Source of the DNA: an uncultured Alphaproteobacteria bacterium
GTDB taxonomy: Bacteria; Pseudomonadota; Alphaproteobacteria; Bin95
Assembly (NCBI GenBank): GCA_937891825.1
Contig: CALAHN010000089.1
Location: 1 to 64,000 of the forward strand
Reading direction: 5' to 3'
DNA length: 64,000 bases
Shown here: piece by piece, positions 38,194 through 46,343 of the stretch
Layout of the letters: every line of letters begins with the position of its first letter
Position numbering within the stretch: the stretch's first letter is position 1
The notes under the pieces: model-generated
What the model saw: the letters and a program-made list of their open reading frames with translations, nothing else
Told to the model about the DNA's origin: nothing
The model's database searches: none
Made by a program: the position numbers and the translations under genes

Positions 38194-39435
38194 CTCGGGG
38201 CGCCATGACAGCAGCACCAGGGCCAGAAGGGTCGCGATCAGGAAGGGCGTGAGCGCCTTGAAGATATCGCCTGGCTTCACATTGCTTGCGGCGGCTGCGA
38301 TATACAGGCCGGCGCCGACGGGCGGCGTCAGCAGGCCCAGCACCAGATTGATGCTGACGACGACGCCGAAATGGAACGGGTCGATGGCGTATTGCGTCTG
38401 CGCGATAGGCAGCAAAATCGGCACAACGATGATCATGGCTGCAATCCCATCGATCACGGCGCCGACGCCGAGGAGCGCCAGATTGACGACCAGCAGAAAC
38501 AGGAACGGGTTGTCGGTCAGGCCGGAAAGCCATGCGGCGACATTCTGTGGGATCTGCTCGTGCAGGATGATCCAGCCGAAGACGTTCGCCGCGGCGATCA
38601 GGAAAAGCACGATCGATGAGGTGACGGCGGTTTCGGCGAAGATCCGCGGCAGGGCGCTGGCTTTCAGATCCCGGTAGACGAACAGGCCAAGGCATAATGC
38701 GGCGAGGGCGGCAAGGGCGGCCGACTCCGTCGGCGTCGCGATCCCGCCAAGAATGCCGCCGATGATGATGGCCGGCACGGCGGCCGAGGGCAGAGCGCGG
38801 AGCAGCGCCTTTCTGGCCTCCAGGCCCTTGACGGCCTCGCCCGCCGGGAAGCCGGTGCGCCAGCCGACGAAGGCGATGGCGCACATGAAGCCGAAGGCCA
38901 GCAGGAGGCCGGGCAGGATGCCGGCCAGAAACATGTCCCCGATGGGGATTTGCGCCAGGACGCCATAGATCACAAACAGCATCGAGGGCGGAATGATCGG
39001 CGACAGCAGCCCGCCTGCGGCGGTCGTCGCTGCCGCGAAGGCGGGGCTGTATCCGGCCCGCGTCATCTCCGGCGTCATGACCCGGCTCATCACGGCGATC
39101 TGCGCGGCGGCTGATCCGACGATCGAGGCCATCATCATGTTCGCCAGGAGGTTCACATAGGCAAGGCCGCCCCGGTAGGCGCCGACGAACACCCGCGCCG
39201 CATGGATCAGGCGGCGGGTGACCCCGCCTTCATTCATCAACTCGCCGACCAGCATGAAAAGCGGAATGGCGAGTAGGCCGTACTTCTCGAGGCCGCTGAA
39301 CAATTGCTGCGGATAGCTTTCGAACAGCACGATATTTCCGGATGCAAGAATATGCGCGACCGCAGTCAGCGCGAGCACAAGCGCGATCGGCGCAGCCAGA
39401 AACAGCAGCAGGATGAAAGTCGCGGCGACGCTCAT
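38170..39435 (-). CDS. dctM: TRAP transporter large permease (DctM)
   Basis: A 421-residue inner-membrane protein with about 12 helices, the channel-forming subunit of a TRAP importer. Features: FILLLFLAAPIALVLALT start, IPLFMLVGELMNEGGVTRRL, ATTAAGGLLSPIIPPSMLFVIYG (family signature), and NLVLGLLTPPVGAGLYIAA near the end. Overlaps dctQ by 4 bases upstream. The substrate is not predictable from this subunit. Confidence 0.94.
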   Translation of the reverse strand: MSVAATFILLLFLAAPIALVLALTAVAHILASGNIVLFESYPQQLFSGLEKYGLLAIPLFMLVGELMNEGGVTRRLIHAARVFVGAYRGGLAYVNLLANMMMASIVGSAAAQIAVMSRVMTPEMTRAGYSPAFAAATTAAGGLLSPIIPPSMLFVIYGVLAQIPIGDMFLAGILPGLLLAFGFMCAIAFVGWRTGFPAGEAVKGLEARKALLRALPSAAVPAIIIGGILGGIATPTESAALAALAALCLGLFVYRDLKASALPRIFAETAVTSSIVLFLIAAANVFGWIILHEQIPQNVAAWLSGLTDNPFLFLLVVNLALLGVGAVIDGIAAMIIVVPILLPIAQTQYAIDPFHFGVVVSINLVLGLLTPPVGAGLYIAAAASNVKPGDIFKALTPFLIATLLALVLLSWRPELSTALID

Positions 39436-39986
39436 GGCGCCCCTGCTTCAGCCGGGGGCGGCAGGAGATTGGCCGTGGCATGCAGCGACATGCCGAATGC
39501 CGCCAGCGGCACGATCAGCCAGATAAAATATTTAGGCGCCCCAATCGTTTGGGTCGGTTCCCTGTACATGAAATTGAAGGTCTCGCCGGAAAAGGCGTCG
39601 AGCGAGAAATTTAGGCTCGCCAGGGTCGCCAAGTCATACCAGCCCCAGCACAGCCACAGCAGGAAGAGCGCAAAGCCGAGGATCGTCCAATCCATCAGCC
39701 GGCCGATCAGGCTGCGCCAGCGCGCCGGCAGCGCGTCGACCAGGATCGTCACAGTGACGCTGGATCGGCGGGCGATGGTGATGGAGGCGCCGAGGAAGGC
39801 CATCCACACCATGGCATAGACCGCCACCTCATCCACCCAGAACAAGGCGGCGCCGGCAGTTCGGGTGACGACGTTGAGCAGGATCAGGCAGGCGACGGCG
39901 GCGGCAAGGAGGCCGGCGAGCGCCGTTTCCCCCCGCGCGACCCAGGCGCTCGACGTGCGGAGCAAGCGGGCGAGCTGCTGTCCCAT
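39432..39986 (-). CDS. dctQ: TRAP transporter small permease (DctQ)
   Basis: A 184-residue four-helix membrane protein. The segment FWVDEVAVYAMVWMAFLGASITIARRSSVTVTI is the DctQ family signature. Its C-terminal region is longer than average because of an insertion with FSLDAFSGETFNFMYREPTQT. It lies between dctP (25 bases away) and dctM (4-base overlap). Confidence 0.9.
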   Translation of the reverse strand: MGQQLARLLRTSSAWVARGETALAGLLAAAVACLILLNVVTRTAGAALFWVDEVAVYAMVWMAFLGASITIARRSSVTVTILVDALPARWRSLIGRLMDWTILGFALFLLWLCWGWYDLATLASLNFSLDAFSGETFNFMYREPTQTIGAPKYFIWLIVPLAAFGMSLHATANLLPPPAEAGAP

Positions 39987-40010
39987 CGACTGATGGCCCG
40001 CCCGTTGGCC

Positions 40011-40991
40011 TTAAAGCTTCGCCGCTTCGGCTCGGAGCGCCGGGATCGCTGGCGCTTGCGGCAGCCAGATCTTCTCCCATTCAGCCAAGGCCGTGCCGAA
40101 GAAGGCCTGATCGACTTCCAGAACCTGCAAGCTGCTCTTTTCCTTCAGAATCGGCAGGAATGTCCGCTCGATCTCTTCCGTCTTGTCCAGAATGACGTCG
40201 AGATGTTGCTGCATCAGCGTCGACACGGTCGTGCGTTCGTCCGCCGAGAGGTCACGCCAGGTGCGGGCGGACACGATGCCGACCATCGGGAATATCATCT
40301 GGTTCGAGATGACGACCGACTTCGCAAGCTCCCAGTATTTCAGCTTGACCGTCAGTTCGAGGTCCATCTCGATGGCGTCGACCTGGCCGTTGGCAAGGGC
40401 GTCATAGACATCGGGCAGCGGCATCGGGGTCGGGGCAGTGCCCAGGATCGCGTTGAAATCCCGGGTCGCCGGGAAGGGCGTGACGCGGATCTTGCGGCCC
40501 TTGAGGTCATCGATCGACGCGATCGGCGTCGCGGAGACAATCTGGCGGACGCCGGCCATGCCATAGCCGATGCCGACGACGCCGACCTTGGCCGGCAGCA
40601 GGTCGAGCAGGCCCTTGGCCGTCGGCGAGGTCTTCAGGAGCTGCACGGCCTGGGCATTGTCCTTCACGAGGAACGGCGTGAAGAGCGCGCTGAACTCCGG
40701 CACGCGGTTCGAAATTTCGGCGACCGTCATGAACGCCATGTCGACGGCGCCCGACTGCATTTGCTGCAGGACTTCTGCCTCGTTGCCGAGCTGGCGCGAG
40801 GGATAGACCACGACGCTATGCTTGCCGCCGGTCGCGGCCTTGAGCGCGTCGCCGAAAGCCTGGGCTTCCTTGGTCCAGATGTGGGGCGGGGGCGTAATCA
40901 GCCCCATTTTCATCTCTTTGGCGTGAACGGCGCCGGCGAGGCCGCCAAAAGCGATTGCCGCCGCCGCGGCCGCTTGCAGAAGATGCTTCAT
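40011..40991 (-). CDS. dctP: TRAP transporter substrate-binding protein (DctP)
   Basis: A 326-residue periplasmic binding protein. A signal peptide (LLQAAAAAAIAFGGLAGAVHA, cleavage about residue 24) precedes a DctP domain with AEVLQQMQSGAVDMAFMTVAEI and LKGRKIRVTPFPATRDFNAILG. The carboxylate-binding Arg region (KIRVT) suggests an organic acid ligand. ATG 40991 is chosen since GGAG lies 7 bases upstream and the signal peptide starts there; the frame is open to 41066. A ligase gene ends 77 bases upstream on the same strand. Confidence 0.9.
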   Translation of the reverse strand: MKHLLQAAAAAAIAFGGLAGAVHAKEMKMGLITPPPHIWTKEAQAFGDALKAATGGKHSVVVYPSRQLGNEAEVLQQMQSGAVDMAFMTVAEISNRVPEFSALFTPFLVKDNAQAVQLLKTSPTAKGLLDLLPAKVGVVGIGYGMAGVRQIVSATPIASIDDLKGRKIRVTPFPATRDFNAILGTAPTPMPLPDVYDALANGQVDAIEMDLELTVKLKYWELAKSVVISNQMIFPMVGIVSARTWRDLSADERTTVSTLMQQHLDVILDKTEEIERTFLPILKEKSSLQVLEVDQAFFGTALAEWEKIWLPQAPAIPALRAEAAKL

Positions 40992-41067
40992 AATGTGCTC
41001 CATCCCTCGGTTATGTCGGCTGATTTCCAGATATAGCCCGAACCGGCGTCTTGGCCCAAGCCTCAAT

Positions 41068-42624
41068 TCAGGCGCCGCCCTCCAAGCTTAGGGCGTCAAG
41101 CTCCGGCTTGACCATGCGCAGGTCGACCTTGTTGACGCCGGTCAGCGGCAGCACGTCCTTGATCAGGATCCGACGCGGATGCACGTAGGCCGGGCCATTG
41201 GCGAGCGCGAAGGCTTTCAACTCCGCTTCCGTGACCGTCGGGTCGTTCAGGACGACCGCCGCCACGGGACATTCGCCCTTTGTCGGATGGGAATGGGGCG
41301 TGACGACGGCCTGGACGACGGCAGGATGGCGGAGCAACACATTCTCGACTTCCGCCGGATAGACATTTTCGCCGCCGCAGTTGAACATATCGTCGATACG
41401 GCCTTCAAAATAAAAGAAACCATCCTTGTCCTTCGACAGGATGTCGCCGGTTCTGAGGAAGCCGTTGACGAAGCGTTCGGCGTTCACCTCGGGCAGGTTG
41501 TGATATCCGGGCGTGTTGGCGGGGCTTTTGATCCAGAATTCGCCGATATCGTCCCGTTCCTCGCCGTTCGGCCCGACCAGCTTGACTTCCGTACCGGGCA
41601 TTACGGTTCCGACTGACGCGGGCGGCACGGGCTGTCCGTCGAGCGGCGGCGATGTGCAGCCGCCGGCGGTTTCGGTCAGGCCGTAGCCCTGAGCGCTTGG
41701 GGCGCGGAAGACGCGGGCGATGGCGTCCATCAATTCCCCATGCGCCATCGCCGAGCCGAGCCGTAGGGACTGAAGCGAGGAAAAATCGAGCGTTTCGATG
41801 AGGTCGCGCTCTTTGAGCAGCAGAGAGAACATCGTCGGCACGCCGCCGGCTTCAGTGACGCGATAGTCAGCGATCGCCTGGAGATAGGCGCGGGCGTTAA
41901 AGCCGCCCATGAGTACGATAGACCCGCCGGCGCGGAGCTTCGGCTTGAATCCGACCGTCATGGCGTTCTTGTGATAGAGCGGCGCCGCGACCAGCCCGCG
42001 CTGACTGGCGTTGCCCGGCCAGTATTTCTGCCGGGTTTCGATCAGCCAGGTCGTGTTGCGGTGGGTCAGGGTCATGCCCTTGGGCCGCCCGGTCGAGCCA
42101 GAGGTGTAGGGATGAAACGCCGGCGCCTCGGGGCTGAGCGGCAGGGGGCTGAAATCCGGGCTCGCCGCTTCGACCAGCGGCCAGAAGTCCTGCCATCCCG
42201 CCGGCGCGTCGCCGAACGCGAATTTGAGCGGGATGGCGGCGGCGGCGGTCGTCAGGCGCGGGTTGACCGCCGGTTCGATGAGCGCTGCCTTGGCGCCGGA
42301 ATCGCTCAGGATATAGGATATAACATCCTCATTTTGCTTGATATTCAGTGGAACCGGCACGAGGCCCACCCGCATCGCGCCGAACATGGCGGCGAGAAAC
42401 TCGGTTCGGTTGGAGAGACCGAGGCCGATCCGGTCGCCGGGGCGGAGGCCGGCCGCGGCCAGGACATTGGCGACCTGGCTCATCAGGCGGTCGATGTCGG
42501 CGATCGTGTAGGTCCGGGGGCTGGGCTGGCTGATGTCGATCACCGCGACGTTCGCCGGCATAGCGGCAAGGGCGCGCCAATAAAACCAGCCCAATTGACC
42601 TTCGCCCGGATGCTCCATCGCCAT
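41068..42624 (-). CDS. Acyl-CoA synthetase/AMP-dependent ligase
   Basis: A 518-residue class I adenylate-forming enzyme that activates a carboxylate to its CoA thioester. P-loop-like YTSGSTGRPKGM (about residue 173), GYGLTETAGG (adenine site), YFEGRIDDMFNCGGENVYPAEVE (hinge) and a C-terminal LTGVNKVDLR with the catalytic Lys. It resembles cyclohexanecarboxylate/long-chain or benzoate-type ligases, but the acid substrate is uncertain. It is transcribed ahead of dctP-dctQ-dctM, so the imported acid may be its substrate. Confidence 0.9.
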   Translation of the reverse strand: MAMEHPGEGQLGWFYWRALAAMPANVAVIDISQPSPRTYTIADIDRLMSQVANVLAAAGLRPGDRIGLGLSNRTEFLAAMFGAMRVGLVPVPLNIKQNEDVISYILSDSGAKAALIEPAVNPRLTTAAAAIPLKFAFGDAPAGWQDFWPLVEAASPDFSPLPLSPEAPAFHPYTSGSTGRPKGMTLTHRNTTWLIETRQKYWPGNASQRGLVAAPLYHKNAMTVGFKPKLRAGGSIVLMGGFNARAYLQAIADYRVTEAGGVPTMFSLLLKERDLIETLDFSSLQSLRLGSAMAHGELMDAIARVFRAPSAQGYGLTETAGGCTSPPLDGQPVPPASVGTVMPGTEVKLVGPNGEERDDIGEFWIKSPANTPGYHNLPEVNAERFVNGFLRTGDILSKDKDGFFYFEGRIDDMFNCGGENVYPAEVENVLLRHPAVVQAVVTPHSHPTKGECPVAAVVLNDPTVTEAELKAFALANGPAYVHPRRILIKDVLPLTGVNKVDLRMVKPELDALSLEGGA

Positions 42625-42697
42625 CGCTCGATCGCCCTCGCTGTGCCATAAGGCAGTTACAGCGCCGTCACGTTACCTTGAGCGAGGAAGATTTCCC

Positions 42698-43159
42698 ATG
42701 CTGCACTCTGTCCTTGTCGCTTTGCACGTCCTGGCGGCCATTATCTGGGTCGGCGGCATGTTTTTCGCCTATGTCATGGTCCGTCCGGCCATGGCGGGCC
42801 TGCAGCCGCCCGAGCCCGTGAAGATGTGGGGCCGGATTTTCGACAAGTTCTTCAATTGGGTTTGGCTGGCGATCGGCATTTTGGTGCTGACAGGCTACGG
42901 CATGCTGCTCGGGCCGTTTGGCGGCTTCGCCAATGCGCCGGCCTATCTGCATCTGATGCAGTTGCTGGGCATCGTGATGATCGCGCTGTTCATGCATCTC
43001 TATTTCGCGCCGTGGAAACGCCTGAAGCGCGCCCTGGCCGACGTGGATTACCCGACAGCGGCGAAACAGATTCCGACAATCCGGAAAATTGTGGCGATCA
43101 ACCTGACGCTCGGCCTGATCACCGCCGTCGTCGGCGCGGGCGGGCGGTATTTCGGCTAG
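42698..43159 (+). CDS. CopD-like integral membrane protein
   Basis: A 153-residue protein with four membrane helices. The first one, ALHVLAAIIWVGGMFFAYVMVRPA, carries the His-x7-W-x-G-G pattern of CopD-domain and related haem-binding proteins, and a second conserved His pair is in LMQLLGIVMIALFMHLYF. Function is unknown; such proteins are linked to copper or haem handling. Divergent from the acyl-CoA ligase with a 73-base gap. Confidence 0.8.
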   Translation: MLHSVLVALHVLAAIIWVGGMFFAYVMVRPAMAGLQPPEPVKMWGRIFDKFFNWVWLAIGILVLTGYGMLLGPFGGFANAPAYLHLMQLLGIVMIALFMHLYFAPWKRLKRALADVDYPTAAKQIPTIRKIVAINLTLGLITAVVGAGGRYFG

Positions 43160-43193
43160 CTGGAACCGATCCCGGGCGGAAGCGCATGGCGCC

Positions 43194-43472
43194 TCAGCCG
43201 TAGAGCATCCAGTCGAAGATGTCGGCGCCGCCGATAATGACGTCCGTGACAAGCGACGGCGCCCAGGCGACGACCCGGATGCCGCCGTCGATCGCGGCCC
43301 GCGCGACGCCGGCCATGAACGCGCCTTCTTCCGGTTCCGCCATTGCGGCGATGACGGCGGCCCAGCCGAAACGGATGACGCCAAACGCTAGGCCGACGAT
43401 CAGATAAAGATAGATCAAGCTCTTGAGCACGCGCACTGGCAGGGTCGCTCCATGACTGTCGCTGACCTGCAT
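43194..43472 (-). CDS. Small membrane protein of unknown function
   Basis: A 92-residue hypothetical. One clear membrane helix (LKSLIYLYLIVGLAFGVIRFGW, about residues 14-35) is followed by two more amphipathic or hydrophobic stretches (AAIDGGIRVVAWAPSLVTDVIIG). I do not recognise the family with certainty; it resembles short DUF proteins found in alphaproteobacteria. ATG 43472 (GAGG upstream) is preferred to TTG 43496. Convergent with the CopD-like gene. Confidence 0.6.
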   Translation of the reverse strand: MQVSDSHGATLPVRVLKSLIYLYLIVGLAFGVIRFGWAAVIAAMAEPEEGAFMAGVARAAIDGGIRVVAWAPSLVTDVIIGGADIFDWMLYG

Positions 43473-43579
43473 GCCCCGGCCTCGCGTTGAGATCAAGGCG
43501 TCTTTTCAACGTAGCCGCGCCCGGCGAAGGCGCCTATGCTGCGATAAAGCTCGATTCAGCTGAAGGAGGCCAGTAACCG

Positions 43580-44299
43580 ATGGACCTGATTTTCCGGGAA
43601 GACGCCTATATGCGCGAATGTCAGGCGACGGTGGAAAAGGTCGATCAGACAGGCGTCTGGCTGGATCGGACCGTGTTTTATGCCGAGGGCGGCGGCCAAC
43701 CCGGCGACGCCGGCGTCCTGATCGGCGCTGATGGAACGCGCTACCCCGTCATCAACGCGGTCAAGGGCGATGGACCGGACACATCCGTATGCGTTCTGGC
43801 GCCGGACGCTCCCGTTCCAAAGCCCGGCGACGCCGTCACCGCCGAAATCGATTGGGAGCGACGCCACACATTGATGCGGATGCACACGGCGCTGCACCTC
43901 CTCTGCGCCGCCGTTCCGGCCGGCGTCACCGGCGGCCAGGTCGGCCTGGAGAAAAGCCGCCTCGATTTCGATGTCGGCGAAACGACCCTCGTCAAGGAAG
44001 ACATTCAAGCGGCGCTCGACCAGGCGACGGCCACGGGCGCCGGCGTCCAACATCGCTGGATCGACGACGCCGACCTCGATGCGAACCCGGACCTCGTGCG
44101 CACCATGTCGGTCGCGCCGCCGCGCGGCAGCGGTCAGGTCAGGCTGGTCGCGATCGGCGAGGGGGCTGTCGATCTGCAACCGTGCGGCGGGACCCACGTG
44201 CGCAATGTCAGCGAGATCGGACGCATCGTCGTCGGTAAGATCGAGAACAAGGGCAAACGCAATCGTCGGGTCAATGTCAGCTTGGAGACCGTTTCATGA
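43580..44299 (+). CDS. alaX: Alanyl-tRNA editing protein AlaX
   Basis: Free-standing editing enzyme that hydrolyses mischarged Ser-tRNA(Ala) or Gly-tRNA(Ala). The 239-residue protein has FYAEGGGQPGD near the start, the zinc motif HTALH (HxxxH, about residue 102) and the second half CGGTHV (about residue 201), all like the editing domain of AlaRS. Its length with the N-terminal barrel fits the AlaX-M type. A strong GGAGG lies 12 bases upstream. It overlaps sseA by 4 bases, the first pair of a four-gene operon. Confidence 0.92.
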   Translation: MDLIFREDAYMRECQATVEKVDQTGVWLDRTVFYAEGGGQPGDAGVLIGADGTRYPVINAVKGDGPDTSVCVLAPDAPVPKPGDAVTAEIDWERRHTLMRMHTALHLLCAAVPAGVTGGQVGLEKSRLDFDVGETTLVKEDIQAALDQATATGAGVQHRWIDDADLDANPDLVRTMSVAPPRGSGQVRLVAIGEGAVDLQPCGGTHVRNVSEIGRIVVGKIENKGKRNRRVNVSLETVS

Positions 44300-45138
44300 G
44301 CATAGCGCCGCCGCTGGTTTCGACCGCCTGGGTCGCCGAGAATATCCGATCGCCCGGCGTCGTGTTGCTGGACGCCAGCCATCATCTGCCGACCGCCGGG
44401 CGGAACGCCGCGTCGGAATATGTCGCCCAGCATCTCGCCGGCGCGCGTTTCTTCGATATCGACGGCATCTCGGATCATGGAACCGACCTGCCGCATATGC
44501 TGCCGCCCGCGGCAGAGTTCGCGACGAAAGTCGGCGGACTTGGGATCGGCGATGACGATCATGTGGTGCTGTACGACACGGTGGGCACGACCGGCGCCGC
44601 GCGCGTCTGGTGGACCTTTCGGGCGATGGGGCACGACAAGGTCTCGGTCATGGACGGCGGCATGCCGAAATGGCTGGCGGAAGGCCGGGCTGTGACGAAG
44701 GCGCTGCCGGACGTCATGCCGAAGCCGAAGACCGCCCGCCGCGTGGCTGCGCTCGTTCGCTCGCGGGAGGACATGCTGGCAAATATCGAAACAGAAGCCG
44801 AGCAGGTCGTCGACGCCCGCAGCGCCGGGCGCTTCAACGCGACCGAGCCGGAGCCGCGGCCAGGCATGCGGGGCGGGCGTATTCCGAAATCGATGAATGT
44901 GCCGTTCCCGGATGTAATCGCCGAGGACCGCACGTTTCAACCGCCAGAGGTCGTGTTGCGACGCTTCAGGGACGCTGGCGTCGATCTCTCCCGTCCGATC
45001 GCCACGACCTGCGGGTCCGGCGTCACGGCGGCGACCCTGGCCCTGGCGCTTTTCAATGCCGGCATTGAAGATGTCGCGGTCTATGACGGTTCCTGGAGCG
45101 AGTGGGGCTCGCGCCAGGACACGCCGATCGAACCCTGA
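44296..45138 (+). CDS. sseA: 3-mercaptopyruvate sulfurtransferase
   Basis: A 280-residue tandem rhodanese-domain enzyme that transfers sulfur from 3-mercaptopyruvate to cyanide or thiols. The active-site loop ATTCGSGVTAATLAL (Cys about residue 238) has the CGSGVT form specific to mercaptopyruvate sulfurtransferases rather than thiosulfate ones (CRxGxx). The first domain has no catalytic Cys, as usual. Lies between alaX (4-base overlap) and metC (14 bases), linking sulfur amino acid metabolism. Confidence 0.94.
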   Translation: MSIAPPLVSTAWVAENIRSPGVVLLDASHHLPTAGRNAASEYVAQHLAGARFFDIDGISDHGTDLPHMLPPAAEFATKVGGLGIGDDDHVVLYDTVGTTGAARVWWTFRAMGHDKVSVMDGGMPKWLAEGRAVTKALPDVMPKPKTARRVAALVRSREDMLANIETEAEQVVDARSAGRFNATEPEPRPGMRGGRIPKSMNVPFPDVIAEDRTFQPPEVVLRRFRDAGVDLSRPIATTCGSGVTAATLALALFNAGIEDVAVYDGSWSEWGSRQDTPIEP

Positions 45139-45152
45139 ACGAAAGACACTTC

Positions 45153-46331
45153 ATGAAAAGCAAAGTCGGCAAGCGCGCCGAAACCCTGCTGACCCATTCC
45201 GGTCGGCATCCCTTCGATCATTTCGGCACAGTCAACACGCCCGTCTATCGCGCCTCGACGCTGTTGCAGGAGACTGTCGCCGACTACAAGCGCACGAAGG
45301 GCCCGCGCGAGCCGCGCTATGGCCGCCGCGGGACGCCGACGACCTTCACGCTGGAGGACATGATCTCGGACGTCGAAGGGGCGGACGGCTGCATTCTGGC
45401 CTCGTCGGGGCTGAACGCCGTCTCGCTCGCCGTACTGAGCCAGGTCAAGGCCGGCGATCATGTGTTGATGGCGGATTGCGTCTATGGGCCGGCGCGCAAT
45501 CTCGCGAACCATGTGCTGACCCGGATGAATGTCACGACGACGTTCTTCGCGTCCGATATCGGCGCCGGCATCGCGGACCTGTTCCAGCCGAACACCAGGG
45601 TCGTCTACCTGGAGACGCCCGGTTCGCAGACCTTCGACATGCAGGACATCCCGGCGATCGCAAGGGTCGCCAAAGCCAAGGGCGCGGTCGTCATGACCGA
45701 TAACACCTGGGGAACGCCGCTGTATTTCAAGCCATTCGAGCATGGTTGCGATATCTCGATCCACGCGGCGACGAAATATATCGTCGGGCACTCCGATGCG
45801 ATGCTGGGCGCAGTCTCCTATACGGCCGAGATGGAAGAGAGCCTAAGGAACATGGCCGGATGGCTTGGCGTCTATGCCAGTCCGGACGACATTTATTTGG
45901 GCTCGCGGGGCATGCGCACGCTCGCGGTCCGTTTGGCGCAGCATCAGAAAAGCGCGCTCGAGATGGCGGAATTCCTGCTGAGCCGCCGAGAGGTCGACCG
46001 GGTTCTCTACCCGCCCCATCCAAGCTCCGCCGGCCACGACATCTGGAAGCGGGACTTCACCGGCGGCAGCGGCTTGATGGGCGTTGTGCTGAAGCCGGTC
46101 TCCGATGCCGCAGTAGCGTCCATGCTCGATGGCCTTGAGCTTTACGGCATGGGCGCGAGCTGGGGCGGGTTCGAAAGCCTGATCCTGCCCGCCAATCCCT
46201 CAAGCAATCGCACGGCCGCGCCCTGGACCGAACCCGGGCAGCTCCTGCGCATCCATGTCGGGCTGGAACATATCGACGATCTGACAGCCGATCTGGGCGC
46301 TGGCCTGGACCGGTTGCAGATGGCGGACTGA
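45153..46331 (+). CDS. metC: Cystathionine beta-lyase
   Basis: A 392-residue Cys/Met metabolism PLP enzyme that cleaves cystathionine to homocysteine, pyruvate and ammonia. Features: GTVNTPVYRASTLL (MetC type), RYGRRGTPTTFTLE, SSGLNAVSLAVLS, VMTDNTWGTP, and SIHAATKYIVGHSDAMLG with the PLP Lys (about residue 207). The C-terminal MGASWGGFESLILP is typical. Start ATG 45153 is used; an upstream open frame overlaps sseA. Fourth-gene partner lies 12 bases downstream. Confidence 0.93.
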   Translation: MKSKVGKRAETLLTHSGRHPFDHFGTVNTPVYRASTLLQETVADYKRTKGPREPRYGRRGTPTTFTLEDMISDVEGADGCILASSGLNAVSLAVLSQVKAGDHVLMADCVYGPARNLANHVLTRMNVTTTFFASDIGAGIADLFQPNTRVVYLETPGSQTFDMQDIPAIARVAKAKGAVVMTDNTWGTPLYFKPFEHGCDISIHAATKYIVGHSDAMLGAVSYTAEMEESLRNMAGWLGVYASPDDIYLGSRGMRTLAVRLAQHQKSALEMAEFLLSRREVDRVLYPPHPSSAGHDIWKRDFTGGSGLMGVVLKPVSDAAVASMLDGLELYGMGASWGGFESLILPANPSSNRTAAPWTEPGQLLRIHVGLEHIDDLTADLGAGLDRLQMAD

Positions 46332-46343
46332 TCGGCCGGCGGC

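Noticed and set aside
45139-45152. SAM-responsive riboswitch before metC
   Set aside because: Only a 14-base gap separates sseA and metC, too short for a riboswitch.
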